From Bacteroidales bacterium UBA1725 (GTDB taxonomy: Bacteria; Bacteroidota; Bacteroidia; Bacteroidales; UBA932), in NCBI GenBank assembly GCA_002315815.1, contig DCIN01000025.1, positions 8,451 through 17,485 on the forward strand: a stretch of 9,035 nt of DNA, in the 5' to 3' direction. The notes beneath the pieces were generated by a model. It saw nothing but the letters and a program-made list of their open reading frames with translations, was not told where the DNA came from and made no database searches. Shown piece after piece: positions 1-7,641 of the stretch. Positions within the stretch are counted from its first letter, which is position 1, and every line of letters starts with the position of its first letter. The translations under genes and the position numbers were made by a program.

Positions 1-72
1 AAGAAACGAACTTTTCAGTCGGAAAGCTTATATAGAAGATTAATTGGAACATTTCAAAACAGATTCTTATTG

Positions 73-2853
73 TCAGATTGCCTCGATGAGCTTCGCCTCA
101 GGGAGATTCTTGAGCTGAGTGGCAGCGTCTCCGACTACTACGATAATCATATTGTCCACATTCAGGAATTCGGCGGCCTTCTCCTTCAGGTCGTCAAGAG
201 TCATTGTCTTCACAACTTCCTCTTCCCTTGAGACATAATCATCGGGTAAATTGTTGCTTCTGATGTTTGACAGGAGGTTGACGAGGCTGGAGTTAGTCTC
301 GAATGCAGAAGCGTTGGCCCTGAGCATCGCAGCTTTCACGCCGTCAAGTTTTTCCTGGTCATAATCTGCAGCGAAGTTACCGATGATTTCCTTGAACAGG
401 GATACGGACTCTTTCGTGGCGCTGCCCTGAACACTGGAACCTGCAATAAAAGTACCTACCTCGGGGCCCGCTGAGAACTCGGAATATGCTCCATAGGTGT
501 ATCCCCTCTGGAGCCGGAGCACTTCGAACAGACGACCTGCGGAACCAGCACCGAGTTTATCGTTGAGGACGTCGAGCTGATGGTAATCGGGGTCGCTTAT
601 CTTGAGACCGGGGCCGATAATGTAAATAAATGATTGCTTTGAATCGGGGAAGTCGATAAAGTATGTACCGGGAACGGCACTGTCGCCCACAGTGATCTCA
701 GGCACAGTAACATCCCCTCCTTTCCATCCTTCAAGCACTGACAGAGCTTTCTTGAGAGAATGAAGGTCGATATCTCCTGCAGCTTCGATATTTGCGTTCC
801 TGGGCGTGAGAGTGGAATAGTATGCCTTGACATCATCCATAGTAATCGCATCTATGCTTTCGTCCGTGACATAATTCGTGAATATGCAGTCTCCGAACAT
901 AAGTTTGTCGGCAGCTCTTATACCGAGTGAACTGATGTCTGTCAGATCTTCCTGGATAGAAGATTTCTGGCTGTTTACAGCACGTGTGAACGCATCTTCG
1001 TCGAATCTCGGCTTGGTAACCATCTCGTTGACAATCTCCATCACTGCAGGGAGGTTTTTCGACAGTGAACTGATGCGGATGGTGGTGTTCTTGTTGCCGC
1101 TGGAAATGCGGGCGCTTGCTCCAAGTTTCTTCAGAGCCTGCTCAATCTCCACTGCGGTATGCTCAGAAGTGCCTTCGTTCATCATACTGGCATTGATGGC
1201 GGAAGTTCCTCTCTTACCGGCGGGGTCCAGGAGAGCACCTCCGTCTATAGCAATGGTAAGGTTGACCATAGGAATTTCTCTCTGGGTGATGCCGGCAACC
1301 TTGATGCCATTGGAAAGGGTGGTCCTCCAAATGGCGGGGATGTTCGTCTTGGGAGTATTGGCCATATAGTCGGGCTCGACGCTGCGGTCAATCTTCGAAG
1401 GAGTGCGCTCGTAGTCATCATCGACCACGGCTCCGGCCGCGCTGCGCATCGTCTGCTTGCTCTGGTCCTCCAACGTGAGTTCCGCAGCTTTGCTGCCTTC
1501 GATGGAAAGGGCGGCTTCTCCCTTGGGAACTGCTGCTACTGCAACATAATTCTTGCCTTTGACATACTTCTCATATACTCTCATCACATCTTCGGATGTG
1601 ACCTTGTTGAAATCAGCGATGTCATCAATGAATTTGTCGGCCTTACCGTAGAATTCCTTGTTTCTGGCAAGCATCATAGCCTTGCCCAGAACGCTTCCGA
1701 GCTGGCGGAAAGCTGCTGTTTCGTTTTCTGCCTTGATGGTGGCAAGTTCATCTTCATCCACACCGTTCGCCTCAAAGTCGGCCATTGCCTGCTTGATTCC
1801 ATCCATAATGAGGTCGATGTCCACACCGGGGAATGCTATTGCACTGATGCCAATCTGACCTGCGCTCTCGCGGCAATAATTATATATGTCTACGCTGGGG
1901 GCGAGATTCTTCTCGACAATGTTCTTGTATAGAGGGGAGTTCTTGCCGTCGCCGAAGAGGCTGCAGAATACATCGAGGGCAGCTTCATCCTCATTGTCTG
2001 CGGCAACGGATGGCCACTCGACATCAACTGCCGGCATTGCGGCGAACGAGTCTTCATAATAAAGGGTCTTTGTCTGATCCAGAGTCACATCCCATACGGC
2101 CGGTTTCTCGACAGGGTGACCGGGTATCTCTGCAAAATACTTGTCGATGAGAGCCTTCACTTCTTCAGGGTCGAAGTCTCCGGCTATGCAGAGAGTTGCG
2201 TTTGAAGGAACGTAGTATGTCCCGTAGAAGTCCTTTACATCCTCGATGGTGGCGGATTTGATATCTTCAAACTCACCGATGACTGTCCAGCTGTATGGAT
2301 GTCTGTCGGGGAAGAAGTTCTTGCACATAATGTCATCCATCATTCCGTAAGCGTTGTTCACCTCTGTCTGGCGCTTTTCGTTGCAGATGACATCAATTTC
2401 GCGTTCGAGTCCGCTCTGAGTTACGGTGTTGATGAAGAATCCCATTCGGTCGGACTCCATCCAGAGAATCTTTTCGAGGGCGTTGCGGGGCACGCACTCA
2501 TAGTATATTGTGTAGTCGTTGGAAGTACCGCCGTTGAATTCTCCTCCCATATCTGCGATTTTGTTGAAGAATGCATTGCGGGGGAGATTCTCGGAACGCT
2601 GGAAGAGCATATGCTCAAAGAAGTGGGCAAAACCTGTCTTGCCTTCCTTCTCACGGGCACTCCCCACGTGGAAAGCAATGGCCTGCGCCACAATGGGGTC
2701 GCTGTGATCTTCGTGAAGGATAACCTTGAGACCGTTGTCCAAAGTGTACTCTTCGTAATCGATGTGCATTACGTCGCCATTCTTACTTTTGCAGGAGGCA
2801 AGGACGGCGATTGCTGCCACAACGGTCAGAAATGAAACGAAAGTTCTTTTCAT
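73..2853 (-). CDS. Lipid-anchored M16 family zinc metalloprotease (two-unit, pitrilysin/PqqL-like)
   Basis: The 926-residue product is probably an envelope metalloprotease that degrades peptides or small proteins. It starts with a lipoprotein signal (basic MKR, hydrophobic stretch, LAS-C21), so it should be anchored to a membrane. The first M16 unit (about residues 30-460) has the inverted zinc motif HFFEH, with H77, E80 and H81 as zinc ligands and catalytic glutamate, and the third ligand is probably E159 in the ICNEKRQ segment. The second unit (about 505-926) lacks HxxEH but keeps RGYTYG at 783-788, the Arg/Tyr motif that the C-terminal M16 unit contributes to the active site. This active-plus-inactive arrangement is normal for the family, and the length is typical of fused forms. 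The residues after the lipidated cysteine (KSKNGD) lack an acidic surface-export signal, so a periplasm-facing location is inferred. The start lies 43 bases after the NamZ-like gene, probably in one operon. The substrate is unknown. Confidence 0.93.
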   Translation of the reverse strand: MKRTFVSFLTVVAAIAVLASCKSKNGDVMHIDYEEYTLDNGLKVILHEDHSDPIVAQAIAFHVGSAREKEGKTGFAHFFEHMLFQRSENLPRNAFFNKIADMGGEFNGGTSNDYTIYYECVPRNALEKILWMESDRMGFFINTVTQSGLEREIDVICNEKRQTEVNNAYGMMDDIMCKNFFPDRHPYSWTVIGEFEDIKSATIEDVKDFYGTYYVPSNATLCIAGDFDPEEVKALIDKYFAEIPGHPVEKPAVWDVTLDQTKTLYYEDSFAAMPAVDVEWPSVAADNEDEAALDVFCSLFGDGKNSPLYKNIVEKNLAPSVDIYNYCRESAGQIGISAIAFPGVDIDLIMDGIKQAMADFEANGVDEDELATIKAENETAAFRQLGSVLGKAMMLARNKEFYGKADKFIDDIADFNKVTSEDVMRVYEKYVKGKNYVAVAAVPKGEAALSIEGSKAAELTLEDQSKQTMRSAAGAVVDDDYERTPSKIDRSVEPDYMANTPKTNIPAIWRTTLSNGIKVAGITQREIPMVNLTIAIDGGALLDPAGKRGTSAINASMMNEGTSEHTAVEIEQALKKLGASARISSGNKNTTIRISSLSKNLPAVMEIVNEMVTKPRFDEDAFTRAVNSQKSSIQEDLTDISSLGIRAADKLMFGDCIFTNYVTDESIDAITMDDVKAYYSTLTPRNANIEAAGDIDLHSLKKALSVLEGWKGGDVTVPEITVGDSAVPGTYFIDFPDSKQSFIYIIGPGLKISDPDYHQLDVLNDKLGAGSAGRLFEVLRLQRGYTYGAYSEFSAGPEVGTFIAGSSVQGSATKESVSLFKEIIGNFAADYDQEKLDGVKAAMLRANASAFETNSSLVNLLSNIRSNNLPDDYVSREEEVVKTMTLDDLKEKAAEFLNVDNMIIVVVGDAATQLKNLPEAKLIEAI

Positions 2854-2896
2854 GATTCGGATAGTTTTATTTTAAACAATTAATTGATATAATATA

Positions 2897-3961
2897 CTAC
2901 TTGAGTCTATAGGGAGCATCGTCATACAGGATGAAGCGCTTGGCTTTGCGAATCCATTTCTGCTCTTCCACTTTGACGTGTTCCTGCACTACATCGAAGC
3001 TCACACCGCCTTTGAGGTAGGTTTCCATTACGGGATCAGCCAGTTTCACGAAGAGAGAGTCGTACATCTCGAATCCGGGGCAGCTCTCCTTGAAGTGATG
3101 CATCAACTGAAGTGTGTGCAGAAGTGAATGGTACTGGGCTCCCGGCCTGAGCATAATCTGATAGCCGAAACAGCGTTCCCCACTGTATCTTCCCGCTGCC
3201 GGGGTGAATGAGCAAGGCCTCAACATCACGCCCTGGGGGCAGGGAAGGAAGCGCACATCCTCTGTCTTGATGAATGGGGCTCCGAAATATTCGTAAGGTC
3301 TTGCCGTGCCTATGGCCGGGGTGATGGACGTGTTGTTCCAGAGTCCGCCTCCGGGGTACATCTCGCAGCTGAACATCCCCGGGATGTCGGAAGACGGAGC
3401 GATGACCCAGGGCAGCAGTTCCCTGCCTACTTCCGAAACTCTGGCCGAGATGATGTGCAGGGGAAAATTTGCGTCAAGTTCACTACAATACAGACAGCAC
3501 AGTTCACCGAGTGTAAGTCCGTGCCTGTGAGCTACCTTAGGAGTCCAGATATCGGATTCTACGGCGGGAATGGTTCCTTCGACTGTGCGTCCAGCCGGAT
3601 TGATGTGGTCTATGACATATATTGCCGGCCCGTCGAAAGAGCGGGCCCTCATACTGAGCAGCTGCATCACGTCTCTTGTGTAGTTGAAATAGCGGCTGCC
3701 CACGTCCTGTATCTCCACCACGATGGCACTGAGTCCTTCCATTTCTGATGCATCCCATTCTATGTGGTTTGTGCCGGGGGTGAGCTCAGAATCTCTGGGC
3801 GAGAATATACATCCCAGATTGCCTCTTTCGCGGAAGATGTCATAGACGTGGCGTGAACGGAGGGTGTCCCAACAGTTCTGGGTGCAGAAAACTCCGACCT
3901 TCCCGTCCACGAGAGCCTTATCCAGCTGGTCTTCTATCGGCGATGTTCTGAAACTGAACAT
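2897..3961 (-). CDS. Divergent DUF1343 / NamZ-like (exo-N-acetylmuramidase family) protein, no signal peptide
   Basis: This 354-residue protein belongs to the DUF1343 family, whose studied members (NamZ, GH171) remove MurNAc from the non-reducing end of peptidoglycan fragments. Family landmarks visible in order are EIQDVGSRYFNY (83-94), DHINPAGRTVEGT (118-130), HRHGLTLGEL (145-154), PSSDIPG (189-195) and IGTARPYEYFGAP (217-229). Two usual motifs are changed. Where the family has PEHG after the first strand, this protein has FSPRDSEL (53-60) and a shortened following segment. The EGTN motif reads NNTS (209-212). There is no signal peptide, unlike many secreted relatives, so it is probably cytoplasmic. 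I chose the ATG at 3961, one base after the glmM stop (TAATATG); a TTG at 3973 would add four residues and overlap glmM. Linkage to glmM suggests an amino-sugar or wall-recycling role, but catalytic activity is uncertain. Confidence 0.85.
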   Translation of the reverse strand: MFSFRTSPIEDQLDKALVDGKVGVFCTQNCWDTLRSRHVYDIFRERGNLGCIFSPRDSELTPGTNHIEWDASEMEGLSAIVVEIQDVGSRYFNYTRDVMQLLSMRARSFDGPAIYVIDHINPAGRTVEGTIPAVESDIWTPKVAHRHGLTLGELCCLYCSELDANFPLHIISARVSEVGRELLPWVIAPSSDIPGMFSCEMYPGGGLWNNTSITPAIGTARPYEYFGAPFIKTEDVRFLPCPQGVMLRPCSFTPAAGRYSGERCFGYQIMLRPGAQYHSLLHTLQLMHHFKESCPGFEMYDSLFVKLADPVMETYLKGGVSFDVVQEHVKVEEQKWIRKAKRFILYDDAPYRLK

Positions 3962-3962
3962 A

Positions 3963-5372
3963 TTATCTGTCAATTATTGAACGGGCGAGCGAAATGACCT
4001 CATCCGCAAGGGCCTGTGCCCTGGTCTCGGTGGGTGCCTCGCTGTAAATGCGGATAATGGGTTCGGTGTTGGATTTGCGAAGGTGAACCCATTCGCGCTG
4101 CTCCTCGAAGTCAATCTTCACTCCGTCCACGGTGTTTACCTTGAATGAAGAATAATGATCCTTCATCGAAGCCAATATGGTGTCAATCTGCCTTTGGTCG
4201 GAGAGGTCGATTCTGTTCTTGGCTATGTAATATTGCGGGAGTGTGGCCTTATATGCACTGGCACTGAGTTTTTTGCGGGCGAGCTGGCTGAGGAACAAAG
4301 CGACCCCCACCATAGCGTCGCGTCCGCAGTGGGAAGCGGGATAAATCACCCCTCCGTTGCCTTCACCTCCTATCAGGGCCCCGACTTCGTGCATCTTCGT
4401 GGTGACGTTCACTTCGCCTACGGCCGCTGCGTGGTATCGTCCTCCGTGTGCTTCAGTCACATCTCTCAGTGCCCGGCTGCTGGAGAGGTTGCTCACCGTG
4501 TCAGCCGCTCCGTAGAAATCCAGAAGGTAGTCAGCCACGGCCACAAGTGTGTATTCCTCCACAAAGGGCTTTCCGTCCTCACAGATGAACGCAAGACGGT
4601 CCACATCCGGGTCTACGCTTATTCCCAGATCTGCTTTTTCGTTTACAACTCTGGAACTCAACTCATTGAGATTCTGCGGAAGAGGCTCTGGGTTGTGAGC
4701 GAATTCGCCGGAAGGCTTTCCGTTGAGGATAATGCACTGCACCCCCATTCTTTCCAGCAGCCGTGGCATTATGATGCCTCCGACAGAGTTGATTGCATCC
4801 AGTACCACTTTGAACCCAGCCTTGCGTACCTCCTCCGTATTAACTGCCTCCAGAGCGAGCACGCTGTCTATGTGCTCGTCGGTGAAATCGTGTTCCGAAA
4901 TCTGTCCCAGACTATCCACGGGGGCGAAATTGAATTTGCCTGTTTCGGCGAGATCCAATATTTCCTGCCCTTCGGCTGCGGTCAGGAATTCGCCCCTGTC
5001 ATTCAGGAGTTTGAGCGCGTTCCATTGTCTGGGGTTGTGGCTGGCTGTGATGATGATACCCCCGTCCGCAGATGCAAATCCTACTGCAAGTTCCGTGGTG
5101 GGAGTGCTTGCGAATCCGCATTTGACCACATCCACTCCGCAGGCGACAAGTGTGCCGCAGACCAGATGCTCAACCATCTCGCCGCTCAACCGTGCATCGC
5201 GTCCGACCACTATCCTGTATTTTTGCCTGTTTCCTTCCGGCTGCGGTTTTCTGGAGGGAAGTGTAGCGCAGTATGCGTAGACAAACTTGACAATGTCTGA
5301 GGGAGTGAGACCTTCGCCTTGAGGTCCGCCTATCGTACCCCGTATGCCCGAGATGGATTTTATAAGTGTCAT
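3963..5372 (-). CDS. glmM: Phosphoglucosamine mutase (alpha-D-phosphohexomutase family)
   Basis: The enzyme interconverts glucosamine-6-phosphate and glucosamine-1-phosphate in the cytoplasm, on the route to UDP-GlcNAc for peptidoglycan and lipopolysaccharide. The four phosphohexomutase signatures are intact in the 469-residue product: the phosphoserine loop TASHNP (S111), the metal-binding loop DPDVDR (D254, D256, D258), the sugar-recognition loop GGEGNGG (335-341), and the phosphate-binding loop RKSNTEPIIR (432-441). The start MTLIKSISGIRGT and the GEGNGG loop match the form annotated as GlmM in Bacteroidota and Archaea rather than the E. coli form, which has GTDGIRG and EQSGH. A phosphomannomutase or phosphoglucomutase activity therefore cannot be excluded. 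It is first in a likely operon with the NamZ-like and M16 protease genes. A TAAATTTG -7-like sequence sits only six bases before the start, without a matching -33 element. Confidence 0.93.
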   Translation of the reverse strand: MTLIKSISGIRGTIGGPQGEGLTPSDIVKFVYAYCATLPSRKPQPEGNRQKYRIVVGRDARLSGEMVEHLVCGTLVACGVDVVKCGFASTPTTELAVGFASADGGIIITASHNPRQWNALKLLNDRGEFLTAAEGQEILDLAETGKFNFAPVDSLGQISEHDFTDEHIDSVLALEAVNTEEVRKAGFKVVLDAINSVGGIIMPRLLERMGVQCIILNGKPSGEFAHNPEPLPQNLNELSSRVVNEKADLGISVDPDVDRLAFICEDGKPFVEEYTLVAVADYLLDFYGAADTVSNLSSSRALRDVTEAHGGRYHAAAVGEVNVTTKMHEVGALIGGEGNGGVIYPASHCGRDAMVGVALFLSQLARKKLSASAYKATLPQYYIAKNRIDLSDQRQIDTILASMKDHYSSFKVNTVDGVKIDFEEQREWVHLRKSNTEPIIRIYSEAPTETRAQALADEVISLARSIIDR

Positions 5373-5430
5373 AACCTACAAATTTATTAAATATTTGCTA
5401 ATTTCGCCGCGGAATATAACACTATTGAAT

Positions 5431-5799
5431 ATGCAAGGCCTTTGGACAGTACTGCTTCTTGTAGTTTCCAACATTTTTATGACTTTTGCCTGGTATGGCC
5501 AGCTCAAACTTTCGGAGATGCACATCACCGACGGTTGGCCGCTGATTCTCATCATTCTGATGTCCTGGGGCGTGGCTTTTCTGGAGTACTCGGCAATGGT
5601 TCCCGCCAACCGTATCGGATCAAACATCAACGGCGGCCCCTTCAACCTGATGCAGTTGAAGATTATCCAGGAGTGTATATCTCTGACTGTGTTCACCGTC
5701 ATCTGTGCCTTGGTTTTCAAGAGTCAGCCGATTCAATGGAATCACATTGCCGCCTTCGGATGCATCATAGCCGCTGTTTTCTTTTGTTTTCTCAAATAA
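5431..5799 (+). CDS. DMT family / DUF486 small four-helix membrane protein
   Basis: A 122-residue integral membrane protein with four predicted helices at about residues 4-22, 36-55, 80-96 and 103-121. The segment LEYSAMVPANRIGS (51-64) and the following QLKIIQE (75-81) are the conserved core of DUF486 proteins, which are placed with the drug/metabolite transporter superfamily and resemble small multidrug-resistance proteins in size. No substrate is known. I chose the ATG at 5431 because it starts directly before the first helix; an upstream in-frame ATG at 5344 would add 29 residues overlapping glmM that the family does not have. It is transcribed divergently from glmM across 58 AT-rich bases. 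TAATTTCG at 5399-5406 is a possible -7 element but has no clear -33 partner. No terminator follows its stop, and the tRNA promoter begins within five bases. Confidence 0.9.
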   Translation: MQGLWTVLLLVVSNIFMTFAWYGQLKLSEMHITDGWPLILIILMSWGVAFLEYSAMVPANRIGSNINGGPFNLMQLKIIQECISLTVFTVICALVFKSQPIQWNHIAAFGCIIAAVFFCFLK

Positions 5800-5802
5800 T
5801 TA

Positions 5803-5833
5803 TTTGGAGGAAACAAAAATATCCCTATATTTG
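5803..5833 (+). promoter_or_regulatory. Bacteroidota-type promoter of the tRNA-Glu gene
   Basis: The -33 element TTTG (5803-5806) and the -7 element TATATTTG (5826-5833) are separated by 19 bases. The -7 element fits TAnnTTTG at every defined position, and the spacing is that of the Bacteroides housekeeping sigma-factor promoter. The predicted transcription start is near 5838, about 12 bases before the tRNA. Confidence 0.85.
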
Positions 5834-5849
5834 CATTCCCAAACGAGAT

Positions 5850-5921
5850 GCTGGGTTCGTATAACGGTTAGTACTCAAGATTCTCAATCTTGCAATATGG
5901 GTTCGATTCCCGTACCCAGTA
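5850..5921 (+). tRNA. tRNA-Glu (anticodon CTC)
   Basis: The 72-base sequence folds into a complete cloverleaf. The acceptor stem is GCTGGGT/ACCCAGT (G1 pairs with U72). The D arm has GTAT/AGTAC pairing around a loop containing GG. The anticodon stem CAAGA/TCTTG encloses the loop TTCTCAA with anticodon CTC at 5883-5885, reading GAG. The variable loop is four bases, and the T arm ATGGG-TTCGATT-CCCGT carries the standard TTC motif. The discriminator base is A, and CCA is not encoded (the following bases are CGA), so it must be added after transcription. The gene stands alone between its own promoter and terminator. Confidence 0.96.
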
Positions 5922-5932
5922 CGAATAACGAT

Positions 5933-5976
5933 GGTGACTAAAAGTCTGAGGAGACTTGCAGTCACCTTCTTTTTTT
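5933..5976 (+). terminator. Intrinsic terminator after tRNA-Glu
   Basis: The stem GGTGACT (5933-5939) / AGTCACC (5960-5966) is followed, across a 2x2 internal loop, by an inner stem AAGTCT/AGACTT closed by the GAGG tetraloop. It is followed directly by TTCTTTTTTT (5967-5976). It lies 11 bases after the tRNA and ends plus-strand transcription, including any read-through from the DUF486 gene. Confidence 0.92.
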
Positions 5977-6016
5977 GTATTTGGCAGAATTTTGTGGTAT
6001 TTGTGCTGTTGCACAC

Positions 6017-6045
6017 AAAAAAAGGATGACATTTACTGCCATCCT
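6017..6045 (-). terminator. Intrinsic terminator of the CsgG/DUF4810/DUF799 operon
   Basis: Read on the minus strand, AGGATGGCA (6045-6037) pairs with TGTCATCCT (6031-6023) across a GTAAA loop, nine pairs with one G-U, followed by a run of T residues down to 6017. It lies 39 bases beyond the stop of the DUF799 gene. On the plus strand the hairpin is followed by a weaker CTTTT, so some bidirectional action is possible. Confidence 0.9.
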
Positions 6046-6084
6046 CTTTTCAGTTTGTCCAGAACCGCTTTGGTATCACATCAA

Positions 6085-6780
6085 TCACCATTTCACGGTT
6101 GCGGTGATGTTTGGTTCGCCAGCAGCAAAGGTTTTGTCCAATTCGTTGTCGGGAACATATCCTCCGAATGGCATATCTTTAAGAATATAGGAATTGGCAA
6201 CCCTCGCAGCTTGGACGTGGTCGGTTGCTGCTGTCTTTATTGCTGCTGTCGCAAGATTGAGGACACTGCCCAGAAGACCGGTTTGCGAACTGTTGAAATA
6301 ATCGACGTTCATATCAAGGACGAGGTTGCACTGTCTGTCGAAGATGGTTTCTCCGGATGAGGTGCTCCTGATGAATATGCGTATGTTCGTATTGATACAG
6401 GTACCGACTTTGGCCCAACTGTCAATCTGGGTGAAAACAACGGCATCTGCACCAAAAAATTTCTTGAACTTTACGAGAGAACCCACCAAAAAATTCTCCG
6501 CGTCATAGGCGCTCTCTGCCTTGAGAATGTCCATCGATATGGCAGGGGAAATGACGTAATAGCCCTGTTCGATGAGCGGACGGCTGATAGAAGTGTACAT
6601 ATACTCCTTTGCATCCACGTTCGCCGAGTTGTTGATGGGAGGGAGAATAAGAAGGGTCACCGGCTTCTCCTCGTACATCTTGGGATAAAGACTGCCTTTG
6701 GTATTGGTGTTGGCGGTATTGGTGATGCCGCAGGAGCATACTGACAGCACTGCGGCGCTTATTATCAATAACTTTTTCAT
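6085..6780 (-). CDS. DUF799 / GNA1162-type outer-membrane lipoprotein
   Basis: A 231-residue lipoprotein of the DUF799 family, which includes the Neisseria meningitidis surface antigen GNA1162. The signal peptide ends in SVCS-C17. Family features are LPPINNSANVDA (46-57), GYYVISP (73-79) and FGADAVVF (109-116), followed by a beta-rich region and a C-terminal helix. The fold resembles the LpoB/TolB N-terminal-like domains that bind envelope partners, but no biochemical role is established. Residues after the cysteine (GITNTA) contain no acidic surface-export signal, so it probably faces the periplasm. The ATG overlaps the stop of the DUF4810 gene by four bases (ATGA), which implies translational coupling. 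It is the last gene of the operon and is followed by a strong terminator. Confidence 0.88.
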   Translation of the reverse strand: MKKLLIISAAVLSVCSCGITNTANTNTKGSLYPKMYEEKPVTLLILPPINNSANVDAKEYMYTSISRPLIEQGYYVISPAISMDILKAESAYDAENFLVGSLVKFKKFFGADAVVFTQIDSWAKVGTCINTNIRIFIRSTSSGETIFDRQCNLVLDMNVDYFNSSQTGLLGSVLNLATAAIKTAATDHVQAARVANSYILKDMPFGGYVPDNELDKTFAAGEPNITATVKW

Positions 6781-7253
6781 TGCATCGTGGACTTGAATTT
6801 CTCAACCAAAGGTTTGATGAACAATGCGGATTCAGGATACAGAGTCATCTCTTTCTCAAGCAGTTCGGCACCTTTCTGACGGAACAGCGCACCGTAGTCG
6901 GAAGTCTTGAACACCTTCTTCTGGCTGTCGGTGGCGTTGTTGGCGAAAGTATCCGCAGCACCGGCTTGCAGAAGCAGGTAGGCATATTCAGCACAGATAC
7001 CCGGAGGCGGAACTTTACGCGCTCCTCCGGGATTGTTCAGCATATCTTCGTATGTGCAAATAAGTTCGCAGACACTTTCCGGAGACTGCTTCTTGTAATT
7101 GTTATAAAAAGCTTTATCGTATCGGGTCGTTACGGAATTTACATTCCCGCCCCAGTAGTATAGCACAGGCTTCTGATATCCTGTGCTGCAGGATGTCAGA
7201 AGCAGTGCAAAGAACATAAAGGGAATCAGTTTCTTCATTGGTGGACACTTCAT
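6777..7253 (-). CDS. DUF4810 domain-containing lipoprotein
   Basis: A 158-residue lipoprotein matching the DUF4810 family by LYYWG (31-35), VPPPGICAEYAYLL (81-94) and EMTLYPESALFI (125-136). The lipobox is LLTS-C22. Most of the mature part is predicted helical and looks like a small repeat-type adaptor, but the function is unknown. Genes of this family commonly sit between CsgG-like and DUF799 genes, as here, and the products are probably partners in one complex. The ATG at 7253 overlaps the preceding stop as ATGA, so I chose it; the internal ATG at 7238 gives a more standard MKKLIPF signal start and is a real alternative. It also overlaps the next gene as ATGA. Confidence 0.87.
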   Translation of the reverse strand: MKCPPMKKLIPFMFFALLLTSCSTGYQKPVLYYWGGNVNSVTTRYDKAFYNNYKKQSPESVCELICTYEDMLNNPGGARKVPPPGICAEYAYLLLQAGAADTFANNATDSQKKVFKTSDYGALFRQKGAELLEKEMTLYPESALFIKPLVEKFKSTMQ

Positions 7254-7594
7254 AATTCAATGATTCTGTGCTCTCCCGGAGCAAGCATCACATTCTTTTC
7301 GAATACAACCTCTCCGTTTATCAGGACCTTGATCTCGTGCTTGCCGCTTGCGACTGTGACGGCATTGCGGGCAGTTTTCTTAATGTCCCTTTGCTTCTTG
7401 AAGTTGCTGTTGAAAACAGCATTTGTGGAGTATCCGGCTCCGTCAATTTCCAAAAGCACAGGATTCGTTATTTTCTGGGATACGCTCACTGAAACCAATG
7501 CGTCATCGGACTTGCCGCCGGCAACGCTGTAAGTTCCCACTCCACAACTTGTGAAGAGAAGGGATACGAATAATGCTATGATAAGTCTTTTCAT
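7250..7594 (-). CDS. Small beta-rich lipoprotein of the CsgG/DUF4810/DUF799 operon
   Basis: A 114-residue protein that I cannot assign to a named family. It has a lipoprotein signal with LFTS-C17. The mature part alternates short strands: VLLEIDGAGYST (46-57), a basic segment FKKQRDIKKTA, then ASGKHEIKVLINGEVVFEK (82-100) and a final APGEHRIIEL. The pattern of two 'G-x-H-x-I' turns resembles PEGA-like or carboxypeptidase-regulatory-like beta sandwiches, but this is only a structural impression. The ATG at 7594 is preferred because it starts the MKRL signal peptide; a TTG at 7615 would add seven polar residues in front. It is 47 bases after the csgG-like gene, in a gap that holds palindromes, and overlaps the DUF4810 start by four bases. 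It is probably an envelope partner of the neighbouring lipoproteins. Confidence 0.82.
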   Translation of the reverse strand: MKRLIIALFVSLLFTSCGVGTYSVAGGKSDDALVSVSVSQKITNPVLLEIDGAGYSTNAVFNSNFKKQRDIKKTARNAVTVASGKHEIKVLINGEVVFEKNVMLAPGEHRIIEL

Positions 7595-7609
7595 AACCGT
7601 TATTTGACC

Positions 7610-7629
7610 GTTCAATTGAACAGACTGTT
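7610..7629. repeat. Overlapping short palindromes between the csgG-like and small lipoprotein genes
   Basis: GTTCAATTGAAC (7610-7621) is a perfect 12-base palindrome. It overlaps AACAG-A-CTGTT (7619-7629), a five-base inverted repeat with a one-base centre. Both fall in the only gap inside the four-gene operon. They could be an operator, an mRNA processing site or chance; no T-run follows, so this is not an intrinsic terminator. Confidence 0.4.
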
Positions 7630-7641
7630 TGTTTGATATTG

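Noticed and set aside
1..72. Downstream region of the protease gene
   Set aside because: I looked for a terminator and saw no stable hairpin with a T-run on the minus strand. The operon may continue beyond the window.
1159..1932. Plus-strand open frame of 257 codons inside the protease gene
   Set aside because: It is a shadow of the M16 coding frame, with no recognisable motif and no promoter.
4155..5300. Long plus-strand open frame of 381 codons
   Set aside because: It is antisense to glmM, whose four catalytic signatures are intact. The translation is rich in Cys, His and Ser, with no recognisable domain.
5379..5386. TAAATTTG on the minus strand just before glmM
   Set aside because: It fits the -7 consensus but lies six bases from the start codon, which would make the mRNA almost leaderless. 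No TTG lies at 17-23 bases, so it may be chance in AT-rich DNA.
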